Below, piece after piece: positions 23,119 through 31,845 of a stretch of 64,000 nucleotides of DNA. The position numbers and the translations under genes are program-made. The notes beneath the pieces were generated by a model. That model did no database searches. It was not told the origin of the DNA and worked only from the letters and a program-made list of their open reading frames with translations. Source of the DNA: UMGS1279 sp045540715 (GTDB lineage Bacteria > Bacillota > Clostridia > Oscillospirales > Acutalibacteraceae); assembly GCA_045540715.1 (NCBI GenBank), contig JAZQHT010000014.1, positions 78,186 through 142,185 of the forward strand. Direction: 5' to 3'. Position 1 is the first letter of the stretch; each line of letters starts with the position of its first letter.

Positions 23119-24222
23119 ATGAAACTACATATAATTTCTGAACAGGTTGGTTTAGAGGGTTATTGGATTACTGATATTTTAGACGGTATTGCAAAAGAAT
23201 CGCTAAAGAAAAACATTGCAATTGTTGATTATAACGGCGGTTCTATCGACCTTTCTCCGGAAGCTCCAAGACCAATTGTACTGGCCATTGGCTATTCAAT
23301 GCATTGGATGGAAAAAACCTGTGAAGAACTAAAACAAAACAACATATTACCCATTTTGGTAAATGCTGATAACGGACTTATTGCTGATATGTTAGGCCCC
23401 ATTGGTACAGTAAGTTTTGGTATTCGTCGTGCGGTTTATGAAGTGCTTTCTTATTTAATTTCCATAAAACGCAGTAAAATTGCCCTATTCGGTGCACATT
23501 TAGAGGTTTATTCTGACGATGTTAAAAGCGAAGAATTTTTACGACTTGTCAACTTTTGGGATTTAAATTTAAGCAACAGAGACGTTTTTAGAAGCGATAG
23601 CATTGCAAGTTGTTTTGAAAAGATTAAACCTTTTTTAGAAAACTATAATGCAATTTTCTGTACTTCTGATGCGGCCGCCGCTTATTTAATTGAAAAGTGC
23701 CAGGCATTAGGGCTAAGAGTGCCGCAAGATATTGCAATTATTGGCTTTGGTAATGCTCGTTTTACCGAAAAGTTTAGCCCAGCAATTACCACTGTTGAAA
23801 ACAACTATGTTGAACTTGGCCGCCAAGCAGTTAAGCTTCATCAACTTTTACAAAAGAACACTGATATTAACGCGGCTTCCATTTCGGTTGACTGCCCAAT
23901 CATATTAAGAAATTCAACACCCGGCATTACTCCTTCTCACAACCCAATCCCTACTAAAAACGAGGGCAAAGTTCCTTCTTACGATGCCGACCCGGATTTT
24001 ATGAAGGCGCTTATGGCCGAAGAACTACTAAAAAATTGGGATGATATTGATAAGGCAATTGCATTTGGCCTTGTTAATAATAAAACTGTTGTTTCTATTG
24101 CTGAAGGGCTTTATATTTCGGTTTCGGCGGTTAAATACAGAATTAAAAAGATGCTTGTTTCTACCGACCTTAAAACAAAAGCCGAGCTTATAAAACTTAT
24201 TAAAAAATATAACTTAATATAA
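23119..24222 (+). CDS. LacI-type ligand-binding domain with a C-terminal helix-turn-helix
   Basis: 367 residues in reversed order compared with LacI/GalR. Residues ~1-275 form a periplasmic-binding-like sensor: AIFCTSDAAAAYLIEKCQ, LGLRVPQDIAIIGFGNARF and TTVENNYVELGRQAVKLL are LacI-family sensor motifs. There is no N-terminal helix-turn-helix. Residues ~300-367 hold a LuxR/FixJ-like helix-turn-helix instead (NNKTVVSIAEGLYISVSAVK, YRIKKMLVSTDLKTKAELIK). It is probably a sugar- or metabolite-responsive regulator. Monocistronic; galE is the divergent neighbour and a candidate target along with its own promoter. Confidence 0.75.
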   Translation: MKLHIISEQVGLEGYWITDILDGIAKESLKKNIAIVDYNGGSIDLSPEAPRPIVLAIGYSMHWMEKTCEELKQNNILPILVNADNGLIADMLGPIGTVSFGIRRAVYEVLSYLISIKRSKIALFGAHLEVYSDDVKSEEFLRLVNFWDLNLSNRDVFRSDSIASCFEKIKPFLENYNAIFCTSDAAAAYLIEKCQALGLRVPQDIAIIGFGNARFTEKFSPAITTVENNYVELGRQAVKLHQLLQKNTDINAASISVDCPIILRNSTPGITPSHNPIPTKNEGKVPSYDADPDFMKALMAEELLKNWDDIDKAIAFGLVNNKTVVSIAEGLYISVSAVKYRIKKMLVSTDLKTKAELIKLIKKYNLI

Positions 24223-24224
24223 CA

Positions 24225-24257
24225 AAAAGGAAGAAGTGAAAACTTCTTCCTTTTTTA
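24225..24257. terminator. Bidirectional terminator between the regulator and DUF1836 genes
   Basis: AAAAAGGAAGAAG, loop TGAAAA, CTTCTTCCTTTTTTA: a near-perfect stem serving both convergent genes. Confidence 0.88.
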
Positions 24258-24815
24258 TTTTTCGTTTAATTTATCTTCATTAAATTTAACAACGTTTTCG
24301 CAAATAAAACGACCAATTGATGACGATGCCGCCGAACGCATTGTAAGACTTAAATATGCATTATAAAGTTGCTCAGTTGGTAGATCTATAAATTCTTCAG
24401 ACTCTTTAGAAACTTTTAAAAGCACACCTTCAAAATTATCGCAAAAATTATTGTAAAGGTCGGGCAACTCGTTCGATATCAATCCAATATTTATCATATC
24501 AGAAATTAATTTAATTGATAAGGTTTGTTTTAAAATGCAAATTACTATTAAATATGCTAAATGTTCTTTTGAATATTTTTTGGCCTTGGGAGCTGGAATT
24601 ATTTTTAATTTAACGTAGTTATTAATAATTGATGGGGTTATCAACTTACCGTCGCTTAATGGAACAAAAAGCGAAAGGTATTTTTCCATGACGTTTATTA
24701 CCTGGTCCATATAAAGTTCAAAATCGGGTAATTCGTTATATCTTGGCAATTTAAACTCTGCCGTACTTTCTAAAACGGTTTTAAACTGACTGTGTATAGT
24801 TTTACTGGCACTCAT
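24255..24815 (-). CDS. DUF1836 family protein (MerR-like helix-turn-helix)
   Basis: 186 residues. FKLPRYNELPDFELYMDQVINVMEKYLS followed by LITPSIINNYVKLKIIPAPKAKKYSKEHLAYLIVICILKQTLS is the DUF1836 signature, which looks like a winged helix of the MerR type without a known ligand domain. Common in spore-forming Firmicutes; function uncharacterised. It lies next to, but not in line with, the germinant receptor operon and has its own leader. Confidence 0.85.
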   Translation of the reverse strand: MSASKTIHSQFKTVLESTAEFKLPRYNELPDFELYMDQVINVMEKYLSLFVPLSDGKLITPSIINNYVKLKIIPAPKAKKYSKEHLAYLIVICILKQTLSIKLISDMINIGLISNELPDLYNNFCDNFEGVLLKVSKESEEFIDLPTEQLYNAYLSLTMRSAASSSIGRFICENVVKFNEDKLNEK

Positions 24816-24871
24816 ATCTTAACACCTCGTTATTAAAACTATAACAAAAAATATGATTCTAGTCAAGTTTA

Positions 24872-25894
24872 TTAATTACGCTTTTTGCTAACAAACCCCA
24901 ATGTTAATATAAACAAAATTTCAAATAATAGCAAAAAGCCGCTAAAAAACACAGAATATAAAAAATCTGTAAGTCCGTATATAAAAGAAAGCAAAACCAA
25001 TAACGTGCAAACGATAAGCACCAATAATTTGCCACTTTTATTAAACAGTTTTTCAAAGGTGTTTTTAATAACGTATAAGGGGGTTGCAGTTTTTATAAGA
25101 GAGCAAATAAAATAATTTAAATATGAAAAGCCTTCTAGTCTTGAAAAAATTTTGCCCGAATTTATAACGCTCATAGCGCTCATATACGGTAATTCCAAAC
25201 GGCTTGATAAATCAGGCCCAAAAATTAGCAAAACGTTTAACATACAAACCATTAAAACAAAAAGTCCAAGAAAAAGTGCCACAAGCCATATTGCAAAGGT
25301 TTTTCTTAGTTTGTTTTTTCTTATTACCAAAACCAAAGGTAATGCCGATAAAAAGCTTTGCGACAAAATAATAAGAGTGCTTTTTATTGTATCTGCCATT
25401 TTAAATTCTAATGGTAAAGACAGTTTAAAATCCAGTTGCGGTAACGAAATTATAAATAATATTGTTACGCTTAAAAAAACGTATATAAAGGCAAGTAAAG
25501 ATATTTTAAAAAGCACCGAATCTTTTTGAATTGCTAAATAAAAACTAAGGGCAATAAAGATAATCGATATTACCACCCTTAGAGTATAGGGCATTCTAAA
25601 AATATTTACGTAACTAATATAATCTGAAGAAGAAACTAAAGAAATTAAAAAACAGGTTATGGTAATTATTATAAAGCAAAGGGGTTTAAACTTTATATTT
25701 TCTAAGCCGGCCGCCTTTTTATTTAAAAGAGCAAATGCAAGATATATTATTACGCTTATTGCCGCTGCTATTAATACACCTAAAATGCCACTTTTAATAT
25801 CGCTTTGTTTAGGAAAATAAATTAGGGTGTTGCCTATTATGAAAATGGCAATTAAAAAGCTTCCTTGCAAAGCATAATGTTTTTTTACATCCAT
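24872..25894 (-). CDS. Spore germination permease, GerAB family
   Basis: 340 residues with ten hydrophobic helices in the GerAB/amino-acid-permease pattern (first helix FLIAIFIIGNTLIYFPKQSDI; loop YVNIFRMPYTLRVV). It forms the membrane permease-like subunit of a germinant receptor in the spore inner membrane, and in characterised systems binds the amino-acid germinant. Its start overlaps the GerC stop by one base (TAATG). Last gene of the ger operon. Confidence 0.88.
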   Translation of the reverse strand: MDVKKHYALQGSFLIAIFIIGNTLIYFPKQSDIKSGILGVLIAAAISVIIYLAFALLNKKAAGLENIKFKPLCFIIITITCFLISLVSSSDYISYVNIFRMPYTLRVVISIIFIALSFYLAIQKDSVLFKISLLAFIYVFLSVTILFIISLPQLDFKLSLPLEFKMADTIKSTLIILSQSFLSALPLVLVIRKNKLRKTFAIWLVALFLGLFVLMVCMLNVLLIFGPDLSSRLELPYMSAMSVINSGKIFSRLEGFSYLNYFICSLIKTATPLYVIKNTFEKLFNKSGKLLVLIVCTLLVLLSFIYGLTDFLYSVFFSGFLLLFEILFILTLGFVSKKRN

Positions 25895-26943
25895 TAGTTT
25901 TCTTCCTTTATTTTTAGGCCAAAGGTAATTTCGCTGTTAATATAAATTTCTTCAAAATTATCTTTAACCATATTATAAATTTTGGTGTCTTGCTTTTTTA
26001 AATATTCCTTAACAAAAAACAAATCAAGACCCGATTGTTTTGATATATTAATTAGTTCTTTTGCCATATATTCAAGACTTTTTTTATAATCATTGGCTTT
26101 TATATAATTATTTCTGTTTTTTAAGGTTTGCTCTAAATTTAAAGCGATTTTCAATTTGCCGTTTTTATATTCGGTTTTTATTTTGGTGTTGCTTTTTTTA
26201 ATTTCTAAAAGCTGTGTTTGACCATTAATTTTAAAATTTAATTGTCCGTTTTTAAAGCTATTTGATAATACCTCAAACATAGCCGCCTTTTCGTTTAAAA
26301 GGGTTATTTTTTCTTGATCGTCTAAATATAGTTTTAACCCCTTTAAAGAATAAACCTTTTCTTCTTTTTCCCCTTCTACTTCAAAAAAGGGTAAAGCATA
26401 CAAAACAGGGATTGTGTCCCTTCGGCCTCCAACGTTTATGAAGCTGTTGTTATACCCTATGCTTAAATTCTTTTGACGAGAATTTAAAGACGACATAATT
26501 TCGTATCCTAAAACGTCTTCATTTTTAGGCTTTACAGATAATAATTCCTTTGCATCTTTTGTGGAAATTATTTTTAAAATCAAGGTAAATTCGTTATTTA
26601 AAAAACAAAACTCAAATACGCTTCTAATATCTTCTTTATTTAAATTTTCGCCAAACGCAATTACTGCACAATGCGAATAAAACAAATTTTTAGAAACGCT
26701 GCCCGAGATTTGTGCTACGGCATCTTCAAAGTCTTGACCGCTTTTGGTTATTATTTGATTTTCTGCAGTTTTTTCTTCTGTTTTGGGCTTGACAATTTCC
26801 ATAGTAACAACCACTTTACCGTCTTTGTAATCAACGCCAATTGCCGAAACAATAGCGATTGATTCGATTTCCATATAATCGGTTTTGCCGCAAGAACAAA
26901 AGCAAAATATTATTGCTATAATAAATGCTAAAATCTTTTTCAT
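25894..26943 (-). CDS. Germinant receptor lipoprotein, Ger(x)C family
   Basis: 349 residues. Signal peptide and lipobox MKKILAFIIAIIFCFCSCGK, lipid Cys at ~18. Family blocks are IESIAIVSAIGVDYKDGKVVVTMEIVKP, VSKNLFYSHCAVIAFGENL and the C-terminal FVKEYLKKQDTKIYNMVKDN followed by a FGLKI strand. It is the outer-leaflet lipoprotein subunit of the receptor. It overlaps the GerA-type gene by four bases (ATGA), a sign of translational coupling. Confidence 0.9.
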   Translation of the reverse strand: MKKILAFIIAIIFCFCSCGKTDYMEIESIAIVSAIGVDYKDGKVVVTMEIVKPKTEEKTAENQIITKSGQDFEDAVAQISGSVSKNLFYSHCAVIAFGENLNKEDIRSVFEFCFLNNEFTLILKIISTKDAKELLSVKPKNEDVLGYEIMSSLNSRQKNLSIGYNNSFINVGGRRDTIPVLYALPFFEVEGEKEEKVYSLKGLKLYLDDQEKITLLNEKAAMFEVLSNSFKNGQLNFKINGQTQLLEIKKSNTKIKTEYKNGKLKIALNLEQTLKNRNNYIKANDYKKSLEYMAKELINISKQSGLDLFFVKEYLKKQDTKIYNMVKDNFEEIYINSEITFGLKIKEEN

Positions 26944-28412
26944 TTTTTATCTCTCATCCTAGTAACGTTATGGCTTAAATCTTTGCTTCGGGTTTTAAGC
27001 CACCAAAAAGGAGCACGAATATAATCGTCTTTTAAAGAAGTAAAACTGAATTCTGCAACACTTGCAGTATAATCAACGCCAAATGAATTCATTTTGAAAA
27101 TATTAATCAAGGTAAATACAACACCCGAAAATAAACCAAAAAAGCCCAAGGTACTTGCCATTATTATAAAAAGAATTCTCAAATAAAAAACTGCACCTTT
27201 TAGTTTTGGAATCATAAGGCCGCATATACCCGAAAGTGCTACAACAATAAGCATTGGTGCTGATACAATTTTTGCATCTACCGCCGCTTGACCAACAACA
27301 AGGCCTCCAACTATGCTTAACGCATGTCCTAAACTTTGGGGCATACGCACCCCCGCCTCTTTTAAAATTTCAAAAATAAATACAAGCACTATGCACTCTA
27401 AAAATGACGGAAAAGGAACCCCTGCCCTTGCCGCCGAAATTGAAATCACAAAACTTGTTGGTAAAAGGGATGGAAAAAAGTTGGTTAAGCACAAATAAAG
27501 TGCAGGCACTAAAGTACTTATTGCAAAACAAATATATCTTAAACCGCGTCCAATATTAGCCACCAAAAAGTTTAAATAATAATCTTCATCAGACTGAAAA
27601 TTTTCTTGAAATAAATACGGCAAGGTAATTACTACGGGTGTGCCATCAACAATTAAAGCCACGCGGCCTTCAAGCAGTCTTGCCGCTACAATATCGGGTC
27701 TTTCGGTTGTGCCTGAAGATTTAAAAAGGCTATATCTATTATCTTTAATTAGCTCGTTAATATAGTTACTGTCTAATACCCCGTCAATATCAATCTTTTT
27801 AAGTCTTCGTTTTAATGTATCTAATACGTCTTTTTTAACTAAAGAATCTAAATAGCATATAAAAACCTTAGTATCAGTTCTTCGTCCTAAATAGGTTATC
27901 TCACAGCGTAAATCAGGGGTGGGCAGTTTTCTTCTAAGCATTACGAAGTTAAGCATTGCCGTTTCATCAAAGCCTTCTCTTGGCCCTTGCAAAATGCGTT
28001 CGTCGTTGGGCTCGTTTATTCCCCTTGTTCTAAAACCTTTAGTGTTTACCACCAAACAATCGTCGTCTAAAAGTATTACAGTATCGCCGTATAAAACACC
28101 ACGTACCATATCTAAAACAAGGTTGGTCTTTTTAATTTCGCCGGCAAAAATAACACTTTTAATTAAATAATCGGAGGCTCGTTTGTTTTGTGGTTTTTCG
28201 CATAAAAGCAGAGGCCTTATAACACACTCGCCAAGCACCTCGTTGCTTATCATACTATCAGAAAAAAGCACCGCCGCATTAAAGCCGTTGCACTCGAGTT
28301 CTCTGTATCTTAAAACGTCATCGTTTAAAAACATCTCTTTAAAATATAAAAGTTTTTCTTGCACCGTTCCACTTAGGGTCTCCCCCTTTAAATTTGCAAT
28401 ATCATTAAGCAT
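26940..28412 (-). CDS. Germinant receptor subunit, GerA family
   Basis: 490 residues. A soluble N-terminal part (~1-270) with IDGVLDSNYINELIKDNRYSLF, TTERPDIVAARLLEGRVALIVDGTP and VVITLPYLFQENFQSDEDYY leads to about five membrane helices (PSFLECIVLVFIFEILKEAG, PQSLGHALSIVGGLVVGQAA). This is the GerAA/SpoVAF plan. I start at ATG 28412, for which AGGTG is well spaced; a GTG at 28421 overlaps that site. First gene of gerA-gerC-gerB, the evidence that this organism makes endospores. A forespore sigma-G promoter would be expected but was not identified. Confidence 0.92.
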   Translation of the reverse strand: MLNDIANLKGETLSGTVQEKLLYFKEMFLNDDVLRYRELECNGFNAAVLFSDSMISNEVLGECVIRPLLLCEKPQNKRASDYLIKSVIFAGEIKKTNLVLDMVRGVLYGDTVILLDDDCLVVNTKGFRTRGINEPNDERILQGPREGFDETAMLNFVMLRRKLPTPDLRCEITYLGRRTDTKVFICYLDSLVKKDVLDTLKRRLKKIDIDGVLDSNYINELIKDNRYSLFKSSGTTERPDIVAARLLEGRVALIVDGTPVVITLPYLFQENFQSDEDYYLNFLVANIGRGLRYICFAISTLVPALYLCLTNFFPSLLPTSFVISISAARAGVPFPSFLECIVLVFIFEILKEAGVRMPQSLGHALSIVGGLVVGQAAVDAKIVSAPMLIVVALSGICGLMIPKLKGAVFYLRILFIIMASTLGFFGLFSGVVFTLINIFKMNSFGVDYTASVAEFSFTSLKDDYIRAPFWWLKTRSKDLSHNVTRMRDKK

Positions 28413-28462
28413 ATCTTTCACCTAAAACTATTGTGCGAGTTTTTTTACCCCTTATGCAAAAC

Positions 28463-28497
28463 AAAAAAGCAAGTAGCGTGTGCTACTTGCTTTTTTG
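28463..28497 (-). terminator. Terminator of the Leu T-box operon
   Basis: AAAAAAGCAAGTAGC, loop, GCTACTTGCTTTTTT. It follows the amidohydrolase gene on the minus strand and is symmetric enough to act both ways. Confidence 0.85.
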
Positions 28498-28531
28498 TAA
28501 TTGTTTTATGCTTTTTGTAAACTTTTTAAAG

Positions 28532-29344
28532 CTATTCTTTTATGCCAAAAAGTTTTTTGGCGTTTTCTCCTAAGATTTTGCGGAAAGCTATTTCTGAAAG
28601 GTTTAAAGACATAAAGTAATCAATCTCTTCTTTTGGGTTCCACATTGGGTAATCAGTACCAAAAAGAACGCGGTCTTCACCATAAGCATTTATAAGTTCT
28701 AATGCCTTTTGCTTATCTTTAATAAAAGGAAAGCTTGAAGAACAGTCAACGTAAAAATTATTGTGCTTTGGTAAAACCTTAATTGCTTCATCCCAAATTG
28801 AATAGCCGCCAAAGTGTGCGCCAATAACCTGCAAATCGGTATATGTTTCTAAAATAGGTATTAGGCGATTGGGGTTTGAATAATCGTAACGCTTATCGCC
28901 TGTGTGAAGCAAAAGAACAAGCCCCTCTTTTTCCATAAGCTCGTAAATTTTTAAGCATCTGTAATCGTCTAATTTAAAGGCCTGAATATCGGGATGAAGC
29001 TTAACGCCCTTAAGTCCTAGTTCTTTTAAATGAGCAATATCGCCTTTTATATCTTCGCTTTCAGGGTGAAGTGTGCCAAGTCCCAACATTTTACCGTTAG
29101 ATTCTGCCACTTCACGGGCAATAAATTCGTTTATGCTTTTAACTTGTTTTGGGGTTGTTGCAACAGACTGCACTATCATAAAATCTATGCCGGCTTTTTC
29201 GGCTTCGGTGTGCAAATCAGATACCGTTCCCTTGCAAGCAAACACCTGATTATAAAAGGTGCTTGTGCCCATAACCGCCCTTTCGGCAATTTTTTCGGGG
29301 TAAATGTGGCAATGGGCATCTATAACAAAATAATCTTTAACCAT
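28532..29344 (-). CDS. Amidohydrolase-2 family metal-dependent hydrolase
   Basis: 270 residues, TIM-barrel amidohydrolase. Metal ligands visible: DAHCHIYP (HxH), GVKLHPDIQAF, LLLHTGD, VIGAHFGG and FGTDYPMWNP (final Asp). Such enzymes hydrolyse or decarboxylate small cyclic or carboxylate substrates; the exact reaction is unknown. It is the third gene of the Leu T-box operon, two bases after the acyl-CoA synthetase fusion, so it should act in the same pathway. Confidence 0.85.
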   Translation of the reverse strand: MVKDYFVIDAHCHIYPEKIAERAVMGTSTFYNQVFACKGTVSDLHTEAEKAGIDFMIVQSVATTPKQVKSINEFIAREVAESNGKMLGLGTLHPESEDIKGDIAHLKELGLKGVKLHPDIQAFKLDDYRCLKIYELMEKEGLVLLLHTGDKRYDYSNPNRLIPILETYTDLQVIGAHFGGYSIWDEAIKVLPKHNNFYVDCSSSFPFIKDKQKALELINAYGEDRVLFGTDYPMWNPKEEIDYFMSLNLSEIAFRKILGENAKKLFGIKE

Positions 29345-29346
29345 TT

Positions 29347-31842
29347 TTAATCCTTACAATATTTCTTTTGGGCGTCTTCACGCATTTTATATTTTAAAAT
29401 TTTACCCGCCGCGTTCATAGGAAATGCATCAACAAAATCGATATATTTTGGCACCTTATGACGAGCCATATTAGCCGCAATATATTCCTTCATTTCTTGT
29501 TCGGTCATGGTTTCGCCTTTCTTTAAGATAACACAAGCGCAAATTTCTTCGCCATATTGCTTATCGGGTACGCCGATAACCTGAACGTCGGAAACTTTAT
29601 TGTTGGTATAAATAAATTCTTCAATTTCTTTGGGGTAAATATTTTCGCCACCGCGAATAATCATATCTTTTAAGCGGCCTGTAATTAGATATGTGCCGTC
29701 AGGTCTTCTGGCTGCTAGGTCGCCTGTATGAAGCCAACCGTCTTCATCTATTGCTTCGCTTGTGGCATCGGGCATTTTATAATAACCCTTCATAATGTTA
29801 TAACCACGTGCAACAAATTCGCCGTTTTCCATATCTTTACAGTCTTCGCCGGTTTCGGGGTTAATAACCTTGCACTCAACGTTAGCAAAAGCAGAACCAA
29901 CCGTTTCTGTTCTAACCTCTAAAGAATCTGTAAATGAACTCATTGTGCAACCGGGACTTGCTTCTGTTTGCCCATAAACCGAAACAATTTGTTTCATATT
30001 CATAACTTCGGTGGCTTTTTTCATAAGTTCAGCCGGGCAGTTAGCACCTGCCATAATACCCGTTCTGATATAAGAAAAGTCGGTCTTTTCAAAATCAGGG
30101 TGTTGCATCATTGCAATAAACATTGTTGGAACACCGTTAAAGCAGGTAATATGCTCGTTATGAACGCAAGAAAGTGCAGGGCCCGGTGAAAAATACGGTA
30201 GTGGGTACATAGTAGCGCCGTGTGTCATAGATGCGGTCATAGAAAGCACCATACCAAAGCAGTGGAACATTGGAACTTGAATCATCATCCTATCTGCCGT
30301 TGATAAATCCATATGGTCGCCAATATATTTACCGTTATTAACAACGTTATAATGTGTTAACATAACACCTTTAGGAAAACCGGTAGTACCTGAAGTGTAT
30401 TGCATATTGCATACGTCGTTTGGTTTTACAAGGGCGGCTAAACGAAGCACCTCTTCACGAGGAACTTGATTCGACATATTAACAGCTTCATCCCAAGTCA
30501 TACAACCCTTTTGTTTAAAGCCACAGGTAATAACGTTGCGTAAAAAGGGCAAACGTTTTGAGTGTAATTTTGCGGTGGGTTTTTTATTTTCAAGCTCGGG
30601 ACAAAGTTCAGCAATGATTTTACCGTAATGGGTATCTTTTGAGCCCTCTGTCATAATTAGTGTGTGAGTATCTGACTGACGAAGCAAATATTCGGCTTCG
30701 TGAATTTTATAGGCGGTATTAACAGTAACTAAAACCGCGCCAATTTTTGTTGTTGCCCAAAAAGCAATATACCATTGTGGAACGTTTGAGGCCCAAACCG
30801 CAACGTGAGAACCAGGGCGAACACCCATTGCAATTAAAGCGCGGGCAAATTCGTCAACGTCGTCTCTAAATTCGCTGTAAGTACGGGTATAATCTAAGGT
30901 TGTGTATTTAAAACAGTATTGGTCGGGGAATTCTTCAACCATTTTATCTAATACACCCGAGAAGGTGTAATCAATAAGCAAGTCTTTTTTCCAAATAAAC
31001 TTACCTGTTCTATCGGTATTATAATAAAGTGTTTTTTCGGCAGCTTTTGTATCTGCAAACTGCTTCATATAGTTTAAAAATTGCGAATAGATAATCTCCA
31101 TATCGTCAATTTCTGCACACCAGGTTGGGTCCCAAATTAATGAAATAAAGCCGTCGTAATTTACAGAACGCAAAGCGCTCATCATATCGGAAATAGGAAT
31201 ATTGCCTTCTCCTGCTAAACATCTTTCAATTTCGCCGTCCACCATTTTTGCATCGTAAAAATGAACGTGCTTAACGTAAGCACCCAAATTTTTAATAACA
31301 ATTTTTGGTTCTTCTTTGCCATATAAATAAGCAGTGGCAAAATTCCAAAGGGCTCCTAAATTGTCAGAAGCAAAGGTGCCTAATACCTCGCAAAGTTTTG
31401 CGGTTAAGCTATAAAGCCCTGCTGTTTCAATAAGTAGTGTAATATTTGTTTCTTCGGCAATTGGTAGTGCTTTTTCAATAAAGCTAATTACGTTTTTATT
31501 AGCGTTTTCAAAATCGCTACTATCTTCTGCACGCAAACGAATATAAGGAATTTTTAAGTTCTTTGCAATTTCAATGCAAGAAGCTGTTTCTTCTAATGCA
31601 ACATCTACGTTTTTTGCAATATCTGCAACCACGTCAATACAAGCAAGTGTTAATTTTTGTTCATATAGTTTTCTAACGGTTTTAGCGGCGGTATAATCGT
31701 GAAAAGCCCCGTCTTTATCGGTAAAGAGGCGGTTTTTTATATTATGAAGTTCAATGCCGTCAAACTTTAAATCTTTAGCAATAGCACAAAATTCTTCAAA
31801 ATTATTGTTGTGCCAACCCTTTGTCGAAAAGGAAAATTTCAT
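29347..31842 (-). CDS. Sugar-isomerase-like TIM barrel fused to an AMP-forming acyl-CoA synthetase
   Basis: 831 residues. Residues ~1-260 resemble xylose isomerase-like/AP endonuclease 2 TIM barrels (MKFSFSTKGWHNNNFEEFCA, FDGIELHNI, NITLLIETAG, YVKHVHFYDAKM, GEGNIPISDMMSAL, YDGFISLIWDP). Residues ~285-831 are a FadD-like acyl-CoA synthetase: YTSGTTGFPKGVMLTH phosphate loop, GQTEASPG, GWLHTGDLA, TGRLKDMIIRGGENIYPKEI, and the catalytic lysine in MNAAGKILKYKMRE. It activates a carboxylic acid to its CoA thioester. It lies three bases after the LeuA-like gene under the Leu T-box, so isovalerate is a reasonable guess. No frameshift is visible at the junction. Confidence 0.85.
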   Translation of the reverse strand: MKFSFSTKGWHNNNFEEFCAIAKDLKFDGIELHNIKNRLFTDKDGAFHDYTAAKTVRKLYEQKLTLACIDVVADIAKNVDVALEETASCIEIAKNLKIPYIRLRAEDSSDFENANKNVISFIEKALPIAEETNITLLIETAGLYSLTAKLCEVLGTFASDNLGALWNFATAYLYGKEEPKIVIKNLGAYVKHVHFYDAKMVDGEIERCLAGEGNIPISDMMSALRSVNYDGFISLIWDPTWCAEIDDMEIIYSQFLNYMKQFADTKAAEKTLYYNTDRTGKFIWKKDLLIDYTFSGVLDKMVEEFPDQYCFKYTTLDYTRTYSEFRDDVDEFARALIAMGVRPGSHVAVWASNVPQWYIAFWATTKIGAVLVTVNTAYKIHEAEYLLRQSDTHTLIMTEGSKDTHYGKIIAELCPELENKKPTAKLHSKRLPFLRNVITCGFKQKGCMTWDEAVNMSNQVPREEVLRLAALVKPNDVCNMQYTSGTTGFPKGVMLTHYNVVNNGKYIGDHMDLSTADRMMIQVPMFHCFGMVLSMTASMTHGATMYPLPYFSPGPALSCVHNEHITCFNGVPTMFIAMMQHPDFEKTDFSYIRTGIMAGANCPAELMKKATEVMNMKQIVSVYGQTEASPGCTMSSFTDSLEVRTETVGSAFANVECKVINPETGEDCKDMENGEFVARGYNIMKGYYKMPDATSEAIDEDGWLHTGDLAARRPDGTYLITGRLKDMIIRGGENIYPKEIEEFIYTNNKVSDVQVIGVPDKQYGEEICACVILKKGETMTEQEMKEYIAANMARHKVPKYIDFVDAFPMNAAGKILKYKMREDAQKKYCKD

Positions 31843-31845
31843 TTA

